Notes under the pieces: model-generated
Databases searched by the model: none
What the model was told of the DNA's origin: nothing
Seen by the model: only the letters and a program-made list of their open reading frames with translations
Position numbers and translations under genes: made by a program
Part shown: one piece after another, positions 22,975 through 30,177 of the stretch
How the letters are laid out: each line of letters opens with the position of its first letter
How positions within the stretch are numbered: position 1 is the first letter of the stretch
DNA from: an uncultured Prevotella sp.
Lineage (GTDB): Bacteria; Bacteroidota; Bacteroidia; Bacteroidales; Bacteroidaceae
Length of the DNA stretch: 56,341 bases
Direction: 5' to 3'
Assembly: GCA_946188165.1 (NCBI GenBank)
Contig: CAMHTW010000022.1
Coordinates: 1-56,341 of the forward strand

Positions 22975-24672
22975 ATGGCTACAGTAGACGACAAAAAAGT
23001 GATTTTCTCGATGGTTGGCGTGAGCAAGACCATCCAGCAGAACCAGAAACAAGTGCTCAAAAACATCTATCTCAGCTTCTTCTATGGGGCGAAGATTGGC
23101 ATCATTGGTTTGAATGGTGCTGGTAAATCGACGCTGATGAAGATTATAGCGGGACTTGACCAGCAGTATCAGGGACAGGTGGTGTGGAGTCCTGGCTACT
23201 CGGTGGGCTATCTGCCACAGGACCCGCCATTGAACGAGGAGAAGACGGTGAAGGAGAACGTGATGGAAGGCGTGCAGCACGTATATGACGCGTTGAAGGA
23301 ATACGACGACATCAACGTGAAGTTCGGATTGCCTGAGTACTATGAAGACCCTGACAAGATGGACAAGCTGATGCAGCGTCAGGCTGAATTGCAGGACGTG
23401 ATAGATGCAACGGATGCATGGAATATGGATTCGAAGTTGGATAGGGCGATGGCAGCGCTGAACTGTCCTCCTGGCGACTGGTCAGTAAAAACGCTGTCGG
23501 GTGGTGAGCGCCGACGTGTAGCGCTGTGTCGCCTGCTGTTGCAGAAACCTGATGTGCTGTTGTTGGACGAGCCTACCAATCACTTGGATGCAGAGAGCAT
23601 TGACTGGTTGGAACAACACCTGCAGCAGTATGAGGGTACGGTAATTGCCGTTACCCACGACCGTTACTTCCTGGACGATGTAGCCGAGTGGATTCTGGAG
23701 TTGGATCGTGGTGAGGGTATTCCCTGGAAGGGTAACTACTCATCGTGGCTGGAACAGAAGTCGCAGCGTCTGGCTCAGGAGGAGAAACAGGCTTCGAAGC
23801 GTAGAAAAACGCTGGAGCGCGAGTTGGAGTGGGTAAGGATGGCACCGAAGGCACGTCATGCCAAGGGTAAGGCCCGTCTGAACTCGTATGAGTCGATGCT
23901 GAACGAGGAGCAGAAGCAGAAAGAAGAAAAGCTGGAAATATTCATTCCCAACGGTCCACGTCTGGGCAACAAGGTTATTGAGGCCGAGCACGTGGCGAAG
24001 TCATACCCTGAAAAGGAACTGTTCAAAGACTTGAACTTCATACTGCCACCTAACGGCATTGTGGGCGTGATAGGTCCTAACGGCGCAGGTAAGACCACGC
24101 TGTTCCGTCTGATTATGGGATTGGAACAGGCTGATGCGGGTACATTCGCTGTGGGTGAGACGGTAAAACTGAGTTATGTTGACCAACAGCATAAGGACAT
24201 CTTGCCTGACAAGAGTGTCTATGAGGTGGTAAGTGGCGGCAACGAGACCATCCGTATGGGTGGTAAGGATATTAATGTACGCGCCTACCTGAGCAGGTTT
24301 AACTTCAGCGGTGCCGATCAGGAAAAGAAGTGTGGGGTGCTCAGCGGTGGTGAGCGCAACCGTCTGCATCTGGCTATTGCCTTGAAGCAAGAGGGTAACG
24401 TGTTGCTGTTGGACGAGCCTACGAACGATATTGACGTGAACACGCTGCGAGCATTGGAGGAAGGCTTGGAGGCTTTTGCAGGCTGTGCCGTCGTCATCAG
24501 TCATGACCGCTGGTTCTTGGACCGTATCTGTACGCATATCCTTGCATTCGAAGGCGAAGGCAACGTGTTCTACTTCGAAGGCAACTATAGCGAATACGAG
24601 GCCAATAAAGCACAACGCTTAGGTCTTGAGGAACCTAAGCGTGCGCGTTATCGTAAATTGATGGAAGAGTGA
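22975..24672 (+). CDS. ettA: EttA-type ABC-F translational ATPase
   Basis: This 565-residue protein has two ABC domains. Walker A motifs are GLNGAGKST (about 45) and GPNGAGKTT (about 367), signature motifs LSGGERRRVALC and LSGGERNRLHLA, and Walker B LLLDEPTNHLD and LLLDEPTNDID. The linker between them (EERELEWVRMAPKARHAKGKAR-like) is the P-site tRNA interaction motif. EttA binds the ribosomal E site and gates the first elongation step according to energy charge. I chose the Met at 22975 because a promoter box (TAACTTCGC, 22947-22955) lies just upstream. It ends exactly where the convergent secG stop begins. Confidence 0.92.
   Translation: MATVDDKKVIFSMVGVSKTIQQNQKQVLKNIYLSFFYGAKIGIIGLNGAGKSTLMKIIAGLDQQYQGQVVWSPGYSVGYLPQDPPLNEEKTVKENVMEGVQHVYDALKEYDDINVKFGLPEYYEDPDKMDKLMQRQAELQDVIDATDAWNMDSKLDRAMAALNCPPGDWSVKTLSGGERRRVALCRLLLQKPDVLLLDEPTNHLDAESIDWLEQHLQQYEGTVIAVTHDRYFLDDVAEWILELDRGEGIPWKGNYSSWLEQKSQRLAQEEKQASKRRKTLERELEWVRMAPKARHAKGKARLNSYESMLNEEQKQKEEKLEIFIPNGPRLGNKVIEAEHVAKSYPEKELFKDLNFILPPNGIVGVIGPNGAGKTTLFRLIMGLEQADAGTFAVGETVKLSYVDQQHKDILPDKSVYEVVSGGNETIRMGGKDINVRAYLSRFNFSGADQEKKCGVLSGGERNRLHLAIALKQEGNVLLLDEPTNDIDVNTLRALEEGLEAFAGCAVVISHDRWFLDRICTHILAFEGEGNVFYFEGNYSEYEANKAQRLGLEEPKRARYRKLMEE
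24616..24641. terminator. Possible terminator inside the 3' end of ettA
   Basis: A perfect 9-bp stem (CGCTTAGGT / ACCTAAGCG) lies within the ettA coding end. With no space between ettA and secG it may serve the leftward secG operon, but the T run is poor. Confidence 0.35.
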
Positions 24673-25038
24673 TTATTTCTTCGTAGAATCTGTAGCAGCA
24701 GGCGTTGCAGCAGGAGCGGCAGCGTCGTTCTGCTGGCTGGCACCGAAACCAGGCAGGTTGTTAGGATTGGTGACGGGGTTCTCGATGTTCTCCATCACAG
24801 AGCTGTCTGTTGTAGCTGTAGGAGCAACCCATGCGCAGACAACGCTGATAACGACCATAGCGGCAGCGAGGCTCCATGTGGCTTTCTCGATGAAATCAGT
24901 GGTCTTGCGAACACCACCAATCTGGTTGTAAGATGCGAAGCTTGAAGACAAGCCACCACCCTTAGACTCTTGAATCAGCACGATACCAATCATCAGTACG
25001 GCTGCAATCACGATAAGAATTACAAATAATGTGTACAT
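24673..25038 (-). CDS. secG: Preprotein translocase subunit SecG
   Basis: This 121-residue protein has two membrane helices (about 2-21 and 53-72) separated by the SecG loop with the conserved QESKGGGLSSSFA, then an Ala/Pro/Thr-rich tail typical of Bacteroidota SecG. SecG stimulates SecYEG-SecA protein export. It is last in a leftward set (lptE - TPR-like - secG), 18 bp after the TPR-like gene. Confidence 0.95.
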   Translation of the reverse strand: MYTLFVILIVIAAVLMIGIVLIQESKGGGLSSSFASYNQIGGVRKTTDFIEKATWSLAAAMVVISVVCAWVAPTATTDSSVMENIENPVTNPNNLPGFGASQQNDAAAPAATPAATDSTKK

Positions 25039-25056
25039 AATGTTTTGAATTTTGAA

Positions 25057-25809
25057 TTATTTAATTTTTGAATTATTCTTGCTGTTTATTATTAATTTCT
25101 CTAAGAATCGAATCTGGTCGGCAAAATACGCGTTCTTCTTCGGATAGTGTTCGGAGAGTCGCGTGATGATATCGAGTGCACGCTGATAGCGTCCCTGCTT
25201 GATATAGATGCGTGCCAGCGTCTCTGTGAAGTATTCTTCCTCGCCCTCTTCTTCGTGGTCGTGTTCGTCATCTGACGACGACTCTTCAGGCAGGTCGAGC
25301 ATGATGCGTCCCTTCTCCTGTTCGAGGAAGTTGTCGATGAGGTCTTGTCCCTTCATCTGTGGTGCAGGCTGTTTGTCGTCGCTATTGTCTTCGGTAGCCA
25401 GCAGGTAGGCCACGTAGTCGACAGCAGCATCTGCAGGTGTAGGCTTGCGCTTGGCTTTCTCGCTTGGCTCTTCATCCTTTGGAATGGAGTCGAGGAAGTT
25501 GTCGATGAGGTCGATGGTACGGCTGGCAGGAGCACTCGCAGTAGTGGGTGTAGCAGACTCTTTAATCTGCTGGCGCAGCTGGTAGTGGGCAGCCTCAATC
25601 ATCTGGAAGATGGTCTTGCGGTCAGTGATGTACACAGCAGCGCGGCGCAGTTCTTCGTCGAAGGTAGGGTCGTGGAGCAGGTACAAGTTCTGGAGCATGA
25701 GTAAGCGTGCCGTTTGGAAATACGGATGCAATGCCAGCAAGGATCGCAATTCGTAGAGCGTATCGCGATCCATCCGTTCCGGGTGATTGATGAGTTCCGT
25801 CAGTTCCAT
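25057..25809 (-). CDS. TPR-like protein upstream of secG
   Basis: This 250-residue protein has a helical N-terminal half (LYELRSLLALHPYFQTARLL, a motif shared by Bacteroidota proteins encoded before secG), an acidic low-complexity middle (about 150-200, rich in Glu/Asp/Ser) and a C-terminal TPR-like pair (TLARIYIKQGRYQRALDIIT). Function is unknown; conserved linkage with secG and lptE suggests a cell-envelope role. Its start follows the lptE stop by 1 nt. Confidence 0.8.
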   Translation of the reverse strand: MELTELINHPERMDRDTLYELRSLLALHPYFQTARLLMLQNLYLLHDPTFDEELRRAAVYITDRKTIFQMIEAAHYQLRQQIKESATPTTASAPASRTIDLIDNFLDSIPKDEEPSEKAKRKPTPADAAVDYVAYLLATEDNSDDKQPAPQMKGQDLIDNFLEQEKGRIMLDLPEESSSDDEHDHEEEGEEEYFTETLARIYIKQGRYQRALDIITRLSEHYPKKNAYFADQIRFLEKLIINSKNNSKIK

Positions 25810-25810
25810 A

Positions 25811-26365
25811 TTACCAGTTTGCTACTGTTGCATTAAATATCTGATCACAAATGTCCTTGATCATCAGCGTTACCAACTCTTCTTGCACGGCCTGCAGCGA
25901 CTGCGTCGTCTCGTACGATTGGCTGGCAGAGAACGACTTCTCGAAGTCCTCAGCATGGTTGGCATTGTTGGTGAAACGTACATTGACAGTTATTGAGAGT
26001 TCTGTCATGGCAGAGAAACCCTCGGACGACACAGACTTGTTGCGCTGTTGGTACTGGGTAATCTCGCCTTCTATCTTCATGTCGCCGTTACGCTTAACCT
26101 GCGAGAGACGCGTATTGCGACTGTACATGTCCTTCAACTCGTTGTTGAACATCGGACCCATCGGACCCCACACATAGCTGGAACGAATGGGGAAATCGTT
26201 AATCTGGATGGTCTTCGTCTTGGTGTAGTCGATGCTGGCACCATTGAACTTATAGCTCACGGAGCAAGATAAAAGTAAAAAAGTAAAAAGGTAAAAAGGT
26301 AAAACACGGCACAGGTTCTTGCCTGCACAGTGTCGTTTCATCTCGTAGTAAATCCAAATCTTCAT
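25811..26365 (-). CDS. lptE: LptE-like outer-membrane lipoprotein (LPS assembly)
   Basis: This protein of up to 184 residues has a lipoprotein signal: basic N terminus, hydrophobic core VLPFYLFTFLLL and lipobox LLSC. The mature part (VSYKFNGASIDY, then TIQINDFPI, then a mixed alpha/beta domain) matches Bacteroidota LptE-like proteins, partners of the LPS translocon LptD. The start is at 26365 or, more typical for a signal peptide, 26341 (MKRHCAG). The hydrophobic core is encoded by an 8-bp tandem repeat (26271-26302), and a related inverted repeat flanks the start. Confidence 0.8.
   Translation of the reverse strand: MKIWIYYEMKRHCAGKNLCRVLPFYLFTFLLLSCSVSYKFNGASIDYTKTKTIQINDFPIRSSYVWGPMGPMFNNELKDMYSRNTRLSQVKRNGDMKIEGEITQYQQRNKSVSSEGFSAMTELSITVNVRFTNNANHAEDFEKSFSASQSYETTQSLQAVQEELVTLMIKDICDQIFNATVANW
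26271..26302. repeat. 8-bp tandem repeat encoding the LptE signal-peptide core
   Basis: Four units (AAAAGTAA x2, AAAGGTAA x2) read on the minus strand encode PFYLFTFLLL. The same word occurs inverted at 26365-26399, giving an imperfect inverted pair around the lptE start. Confidence 0.85.
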
Positions 26366-26399
26366 TTTTTACTTTTTTACCTTTTTACTTTTTTACCTT
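26365..26399. repeat. 8-bp tandem repeat between lptE and the sigma-54 activator
   Basis: Four units of TTTTTTAC/CTTTTTAC fill the gap between the two genes, abutting the lptE ATG and the activator stop. It is the inverted counterpart of 26271-26302. Confidence 0.85.
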
Positions 26400-27625
26400 T
26401 ATTTGTCCAGTCCATATTGTTTCAGTCTTCTATATAGGGTTCGGTCGCTGATGCCCATTTCCTGAGCAGCTTTCTTGCGATTGCCACCATTGCGGTTCAG
26501 GGCCTTCTCAAGTGCCTGACGACTCCAGTCGTTGACATTCAGATTCTCTGGCTCTGGCTCTACATATTCCTCAGCCTCCGCATCTTCGAGCGAAGAATGG
26601 CTGATAGGCTGAATCGGTTGAATGGGTGCAAGCTGGGTCGTAGGAAGTGGAGCCGACGAGGCAACAGGTGCAGAACCCTGCACGTCCTCAATCTGCTTCT
26701 TCAGCGTACTCATCTCGTGCCGCATCTCGTTGACGTTTGAACGTAACTCGAACAGAATCTTGTAGAGTATCTCGCGCTCGTTCTCGAACGAGTGGTCGCC
26801 CTCCTTATGAATCGTTGCCAGCTGCGTGGTCTCCTGATCCTGCGGAATGAATTGTGACAGAATCTGGGGGGTAATCAGGCGTTCGGCACTGAGTATTGAC
26901 AACTGCTCAGTGATGCTCTTCAGCTGTCGGATGTTGCCTGGCCACTTGTAGCGCATCAGCATCTGCTTGGCTTCGTCAGTCAGCACGACTTTGTCCATCC
27001 GGTATTTCTCAGCCATCTGCATGGCGAAGAGACGGAACAGCAGCACGATATCCTCACCGCGGTCACGCAAGGCAGGCATCTGTATCTGCACCTGGTTCAG
27101 ACGGTAGTATAGGTCCTCGCGGAAACGGCCTTCGCTGATGGCTTTTTGAATGTTGACATTCGTGGCAGCCACGATGCGCACATCCGTCTTGCGTATCTCA
27201 GTACCACCAACAGGAATGTATTCGCCATTTTCCAGCACACGCAGCAGACGGGCCTGTGTGGCCATAGGCAGTTCGCCCACCTCGTCAAGAAACAGCGTAC
27301 CCTTGTTGGCTACACCAAAGTAACCCTGCGAGTCGTTGATGGCACCCGTAAACGAACCCTTAACGTGTCCGAAGAGCTCAGAGTCGATAGTTCCTTCAGG
27401 AATAGCACCACAGTTGATGGCAAAATATTTTTCGCGGCGTCGTGGCGAGTTGTCATGAATGATGCGTGGCAGGATGTCCTTACCGACACCGCTCTCACCG
27501 ATAATCAGCACACTAAGGTCAATGGGCGACACCTTGAGGGCGACGTCCAGCGCGTTATTCAGAGCCTCGCAGTTGCCTACGATGTTGTAACGCTGTTTGA
27601 TGTTCTGAAGTTCGGTAGTCTTCAT
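26399..27625 (-). CDS. Sigma-54-dependent transcription activator (AAA+ and Fis HTH)
   Basis: This 408-residue protein has a central AAA+ domain (about 20-245): Walker A GESGVGKD, the sigma-54 loop GSFTGA (canonical GAFTGA), Walker B GTLFLDEVGELP, and RFREDLYYRLNQV. The linker has a coiled coil and a Pro/Ala-rich stretch; the C terminus is a Fis-type HTH (ALNRNGGNRKKAAQEMGIS, then DRTLYRRLKQYGL). The usual N-terminal receiver or sensory domain is absent, so activity must be controlled by level or by a partner. Own promoter at 27651. Confidence 0.9.
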   Translation of the reverse strand: MKTTELQNIKQRYNIVGNCEALNNALDVALKVSPIDLSVLIIGESGVGKDILPRIIHDNSPRRREKYFAINCGAIPEGTIDSELFGHVKGSFTGAINDSQGYFGVANKGTLFLDEVGELPMATQARLLRVLENGEYIPVGGTEIRKTDVRIVAATNVNIQKAISEGRFREDLYYRLNQVQIQMPALRDRGEDIVLLFRLFAMQMAEKYRMDKVVLTDEAKQMLMRYKWPGNIRQLKSITEQLSILSAERLITPQILSQFIPQDQETTQLATIHKEGDHSFENEREILYKILFELRSNVNEMRHEMSTLKKQIEDVQGSAPVASSAPLPTTQLAPIQPIQPISHSSLEDAEAEEYVEPEPENLNVNDWSRQALEKALNRNGGNRKKAAQEMGISDRTLYRRLKQYGLDK

Positions 27626-27650
27626 TCAGCCATTTTTAGCCAATTTGGCC

Positions 27651-27659
27651 GCAAAGGTA
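27651..27659 (-). promoter_or_regulatory. Promoter -7 box of the sigma-54 activator
   Basis: On the minus strand TACCTTTGC lies 26 bp before the ATG at 27625. Confidence 0.7.
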
Positions 27660-27698
27660 CAAAGAAAATCTGACATAATGGCACACTTTGGCAGAAAT

Positions 27699-28859
27699 TT
27701 AACTTTCTGTTGGTGTTTCTCTGCTTGTTTCGTCCTTATCAACAGCTTTTTCCTTGCGGAAAGGGTCTTTGGAACGTACGGCAAAGCGTGCCTTTTCGCC
27801 ATCTTCGCGCTTCTCGTGGAACAGCTTGGGCAGTGGATTTTTCAGTGGCTCGTCGTATGCCTTGCGATTGCGGAATACGTCGATAGCCGTATAGATGGCC
27901 TGACGCAGGGAGTTTTCATCTGCCTTGCCTTGTCCGGCAATGTCGTAGGCAGTACCATGATCGGGCGACGTACGTACGATGGGCAGACCTGCGGTATAGT
28001 TGACGCCACTCTCCAAAGCAATCGTCTTGAAAGGAGCCAGTCCTTGGTCGTGATACATAGCCAGCACACCATCGAAGCGATAGTAGGTGCCTGAGCCAAA
28101 GAAACCATCGGCAGGGTAGGGGCCAAAAGCCTGAATACCCTTCTCTGCCAGTTCGTCGATAGCGGGCTTGATGATGTCCTTCTCTTCAGAACCCAGCAGA
28201 CCATCATCGCCAGCATGGGGATTGAGCGACAGAACGGCAATACGAGGATTGGAGATGCGGAAGTCGCGCTTCAGAGCCGTATGGAAAATAGTGGCTTTCT
28301 CGATGATGCCCTCTTTGGTAATGGCGCGTGCAATGTCCTTGATGGGCAGATGTGTCGTAACAAGAGCTACACGCAGCGTTTCGTTCATCAGAATCATCAA
28401 TGCCTTCTGACCTTCGCCCAGACTTGTCTCAATATACTCCGTATGACCAGGGAAGTGGAAGCCTGGACTCTGGATTGTAGCCTTGTTGATGGGGGCTGTT
28501 ACCAGCACGTCGTATAAGCCGGCACGAAAATCCGTCATTGCTCTGTCGAGGGCCCTGAAGGCTGCGTCGCCAGCCTCTTGCGCGGGCTGTCCTAAGTCCA
28601 CTTTTACGTCGTCGTCGAAACAGGCCAGCAGGTTCAGTCGTCCGTCGCGGGCCTCTTCAGCCTTGTTGATGATGCTGAAGTTGACTTCCAGATTGAGTGC
28701 CTTCTTATGGTAGGCAGCAATCTTGGGCGAGCCATAGATGATAGGTGTGCAAAGTTCGAGGATGGTTGGGTCTGCAAAGGCCTTGAAAATCACCTCGTAA
28801 CCGACACCGTTGGTATCTCCTTGCGTGATAGCCACGCGAATTTTTTTGTCTTGTTCCAT
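27699..28859 (-). CDS. pdxA: 4-hydroxythreonine-4-phosphate dehydrogenase PdxA
   Basis: This 386-residue enzyme of pyridoxal-phosphate synthesis oxidises 4-phosphohydroxy-L-threonine. Family motifs: VAITQGDTNGVGYEVI at the start, TAPINKATI, GHTEYIE with the metal His, LNPHAGDDGLLGSEE, and MYHDQGLAPFKTIA plus RTSPDHGTAYDIAG with the other metal ligands. A basic/acidic tail of about 30 residues (FRKEKAVDKDETSRE) is longer than usual. The start follows a 9-bp tandem repeat shared with the end of rlmN, so no separate promoter is seen and it is probably co-transcribed with rlmN. Confidence 0.94.
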   Translation of the reverse strand: MEQDKKIRVAITQGDTNGVGYEVIFKAFADPTILELCTPIIYGSPKIAAYHKKALNLEVNFSIINKAEEARDGRLNLLACFDDDVKVDLGQPAQEAGDAAFRALDRAMTDFRAGLYDVLVTAPINKATIQSPGFHFPGHTEYIETSLGEGQKALMILMNETLRVALVTTHLPIKDIARAITKEGIIEKATIFHTALKRDFRISNPRIAVLSLNPHAGDDGLLGSEEKDIIKPAIDELAEKGIQAFGPYPADGFFGSGTYYRFDGVLAMYHDQGLAPFKTIALESGVNYTAGLPIVRTSPDHGTAYDIAGQGKADENSLRQAIYTAIDVFRNRKAYDEPLKNPLPKLFHEKREDGEKARFAVRSKDPFRKEKAVDKDETSRETPTES

Positions 28860-28872
28860 ATTTTGTTGTTTT

Positions 28873-28935
28873 GATGGGTCTTATGGGTCTTATAGGACTA
28901 ATGGGACTAATGGGACTGATGGGACTGATGGGATT
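28873..28935. repeat. 9-bp tandem repeat at the rlmN 3' end
   Basis: Eight 9-bp units (GATGGGACT and variants) lie between rlmN and pdxA. The rlmN stop (28907) is inside the array, and three units encode (QSH)3 at the RlmN C terminus. Confidence 0.88.
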
Positions 28936-29977
28936 GGTGAGCTGTTGATAAGAGTCCGCAGGCTGCAAAGATGTCCTGTCCCCGTGAGGCACGGATGGTG
29001 GTGGTAATGCCATGATGGGTCAGATAGTCGCGCAGGGCTTCCATGCGTGACTCGTCAGAGCCAGGCAGGTTGACATCAGGAATCTCGTGGAAACGAATCA
29101 GGTTTACACGACACTCCAGTCCCTCCAATAACTTCACGATTTCACGACCATACATGGGTGAATCGTTCAATCCTCCGAAACAGATGTATTCGAAAGAGCA
29201 ACGGCGCTGATGCGTGAAGTCGTACTGTTTCAGCAGAGCAATGGTCTCTTCCAGTGGCATTGCTTTCTCGGCAGGCATCAACTGCAGACGCTGTTCATGC
29301 AAAGGCGAGTGCATGGAGATGGCCACATGGCATTCGCTCTCGTCGAGGAATCGTTTCAGTTTGTTCCTGACGCCTACGCTACTTACCGTGATGCGCTTAG
29401 GACTCCATTGCCACCCCCAATCGGCTGTCATGATGTCGCAAACTTTTAGGACGGCATCCAGATTGTCCATCGGTTCGCCTTGTCCCATGAATACGATATT
29501 GGTCAGACGGTCAACCTCGGGCAGCGCATAAATTTGATTTAGGATATCGGCTGGAGTCAAGTCTCCCTGCCACCCCTGCTTACCTGTTTGGCAGAACAGA
29601 CAATTCATCTTACAGCCTACCTGACACGAGACGCATAGTGTGGCACGATCCTTGTCTGGGATAAAAACAGTTTCCACAAAGCGCTCAGTAGCATTTGGGG
29701 TGGTGGAGTCACAACATACAGGAAAAAGGTACTTGATAGTACCATCCTTTGAACGCTGGCAATCAATAGGCGCCAAAGCTCCTACCTCGTATTCGGCACC
29801 GAGTCGTTCACGGTTCTGTTTAGAGATATTCGTCATCTCGTCGATGCTCTTCACATGCTTCTCGTAGAGCCACTGAGCCATCTGCCTGGCTGTAAAAGCA
29901 GGCATACCTAAACTGCCGACAACAGCCTTCAGCTCTGTCGGAGTCAATCCCAAAAGTCGTTTCTTTTGCGGAATCAT
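28907..29977 (-). CDS. rlmN: 23S rRNA/tRNA adenine-C2 methyltransferase RlmN
   Basis: This 356-residue radical-SAM enzyme methylates A2503 of 23S rRNA and A37 of some tRNAs. N-terminal HhH-like domain (LLGLTPTELKAVV), then the cluster motif CKMNCLFC, GQGEPMDNLD, the SAM-binding ISMHSP and the catalytic Cys near the end (IFAACGLL). The tail STAHQSHQSHQSH is unusual and repeat-derived. I chose the Met at 29977 (MIPQKKRLLGLTP) over one at 30112, which lies upstream of the promoter box. The box (29982-29990) is only 5 bp from the ATG, so the transcript may be leaderless. Confidence 0.93.
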   Translation of the reverse strand: MIPQKKRLLGLTPTELKAVVGSLGMPAFTARQMAQWLYEKHVKSIDEMTNISKQNRERLGAEYEVGALAPIDCQRSKDGTIKYLFPVCCDSTTPNATERFVETVFIPDKDRATLCVSCQVGCKMNCLFCQTGKQGWQGDLTPADILNQIYALPEVDRLTNIVFMGQGEPMDNLDAVLKVCDIMTADWGWQWSPKRITVSSVGVRNKLKRFLDESECHVAISMHSPLHEQRLQLMPAEKAMPLEETIALLKQYDFTHQRRCSFEYICFGGLNDSPMYGREIVKLLEGLECRVNLIRFHEIPDVNLPGSDESRMEALRDYLTHHGITTTIRASRGQDIFAACGLLSTAHQSHQSHQSH

Positions 29978-29981
29978 GGGT

Positions 29982-30004
29982 GCAAAGGTACAAATAAGTG
30001 AGCG
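29982..30004 (-). promoter_or_regulatory. Extended promoter of rlmN
   Basis: On the minus strand: TTTG, 20 bp, TACCTTTGC, with the spacer half CTCACTTATTTG that is also found at glyA and 52197. The ATG follows within 5 bp of the box. Confidence 0.75.
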
Positions 30005-30073
30005 AAAAACCAAATATATTTGGATTTTTCCGAATGGAAGTGCCTTCACCAAGGGCGAAAGGTACAAAATAAA

Positions 30074-30147
30074 GTGAAAAGTGAAAAATGAAAAATTTGC
30101 TGCTACAGTCAAAATTTCTCTATACTTTAAACTCTAAACTCTAAACT
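30074..30147. repeat. 7-bp word repeats between rlmN and the GT/HIT/SpoIID gene
   Basis: Two arrays: GTGAAAA, GTGAAAA, ATGAAAA (30074-30094) and ACTCTAA x2 plus a partial (30131-30147). Confidence 0.75.
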
Positions 30148-30153
30148 TTTTCG

Positions 30154-30162
30154 TATCTTTGC
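30154..30162 (+). promoter_or_regulatory. Promoter -7 box of the GT/HIT/SpoIID gene
   Basis: TATCTTTGC lies 16 bp before the ATG at 30178, preceded by TTTTTCG. Confidence 0.7.
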
Positions 30163-30177
30163 ACGCAAAAAGGAATA

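Noticed and set aside
26303..26364. Established invertible promoter (phase switch) at lptE
   Set aside because: Arms are imperfect low-complexity repeats, no invertase is nearby and the intervening DNA is coding; kept only as a possibility in the findings.
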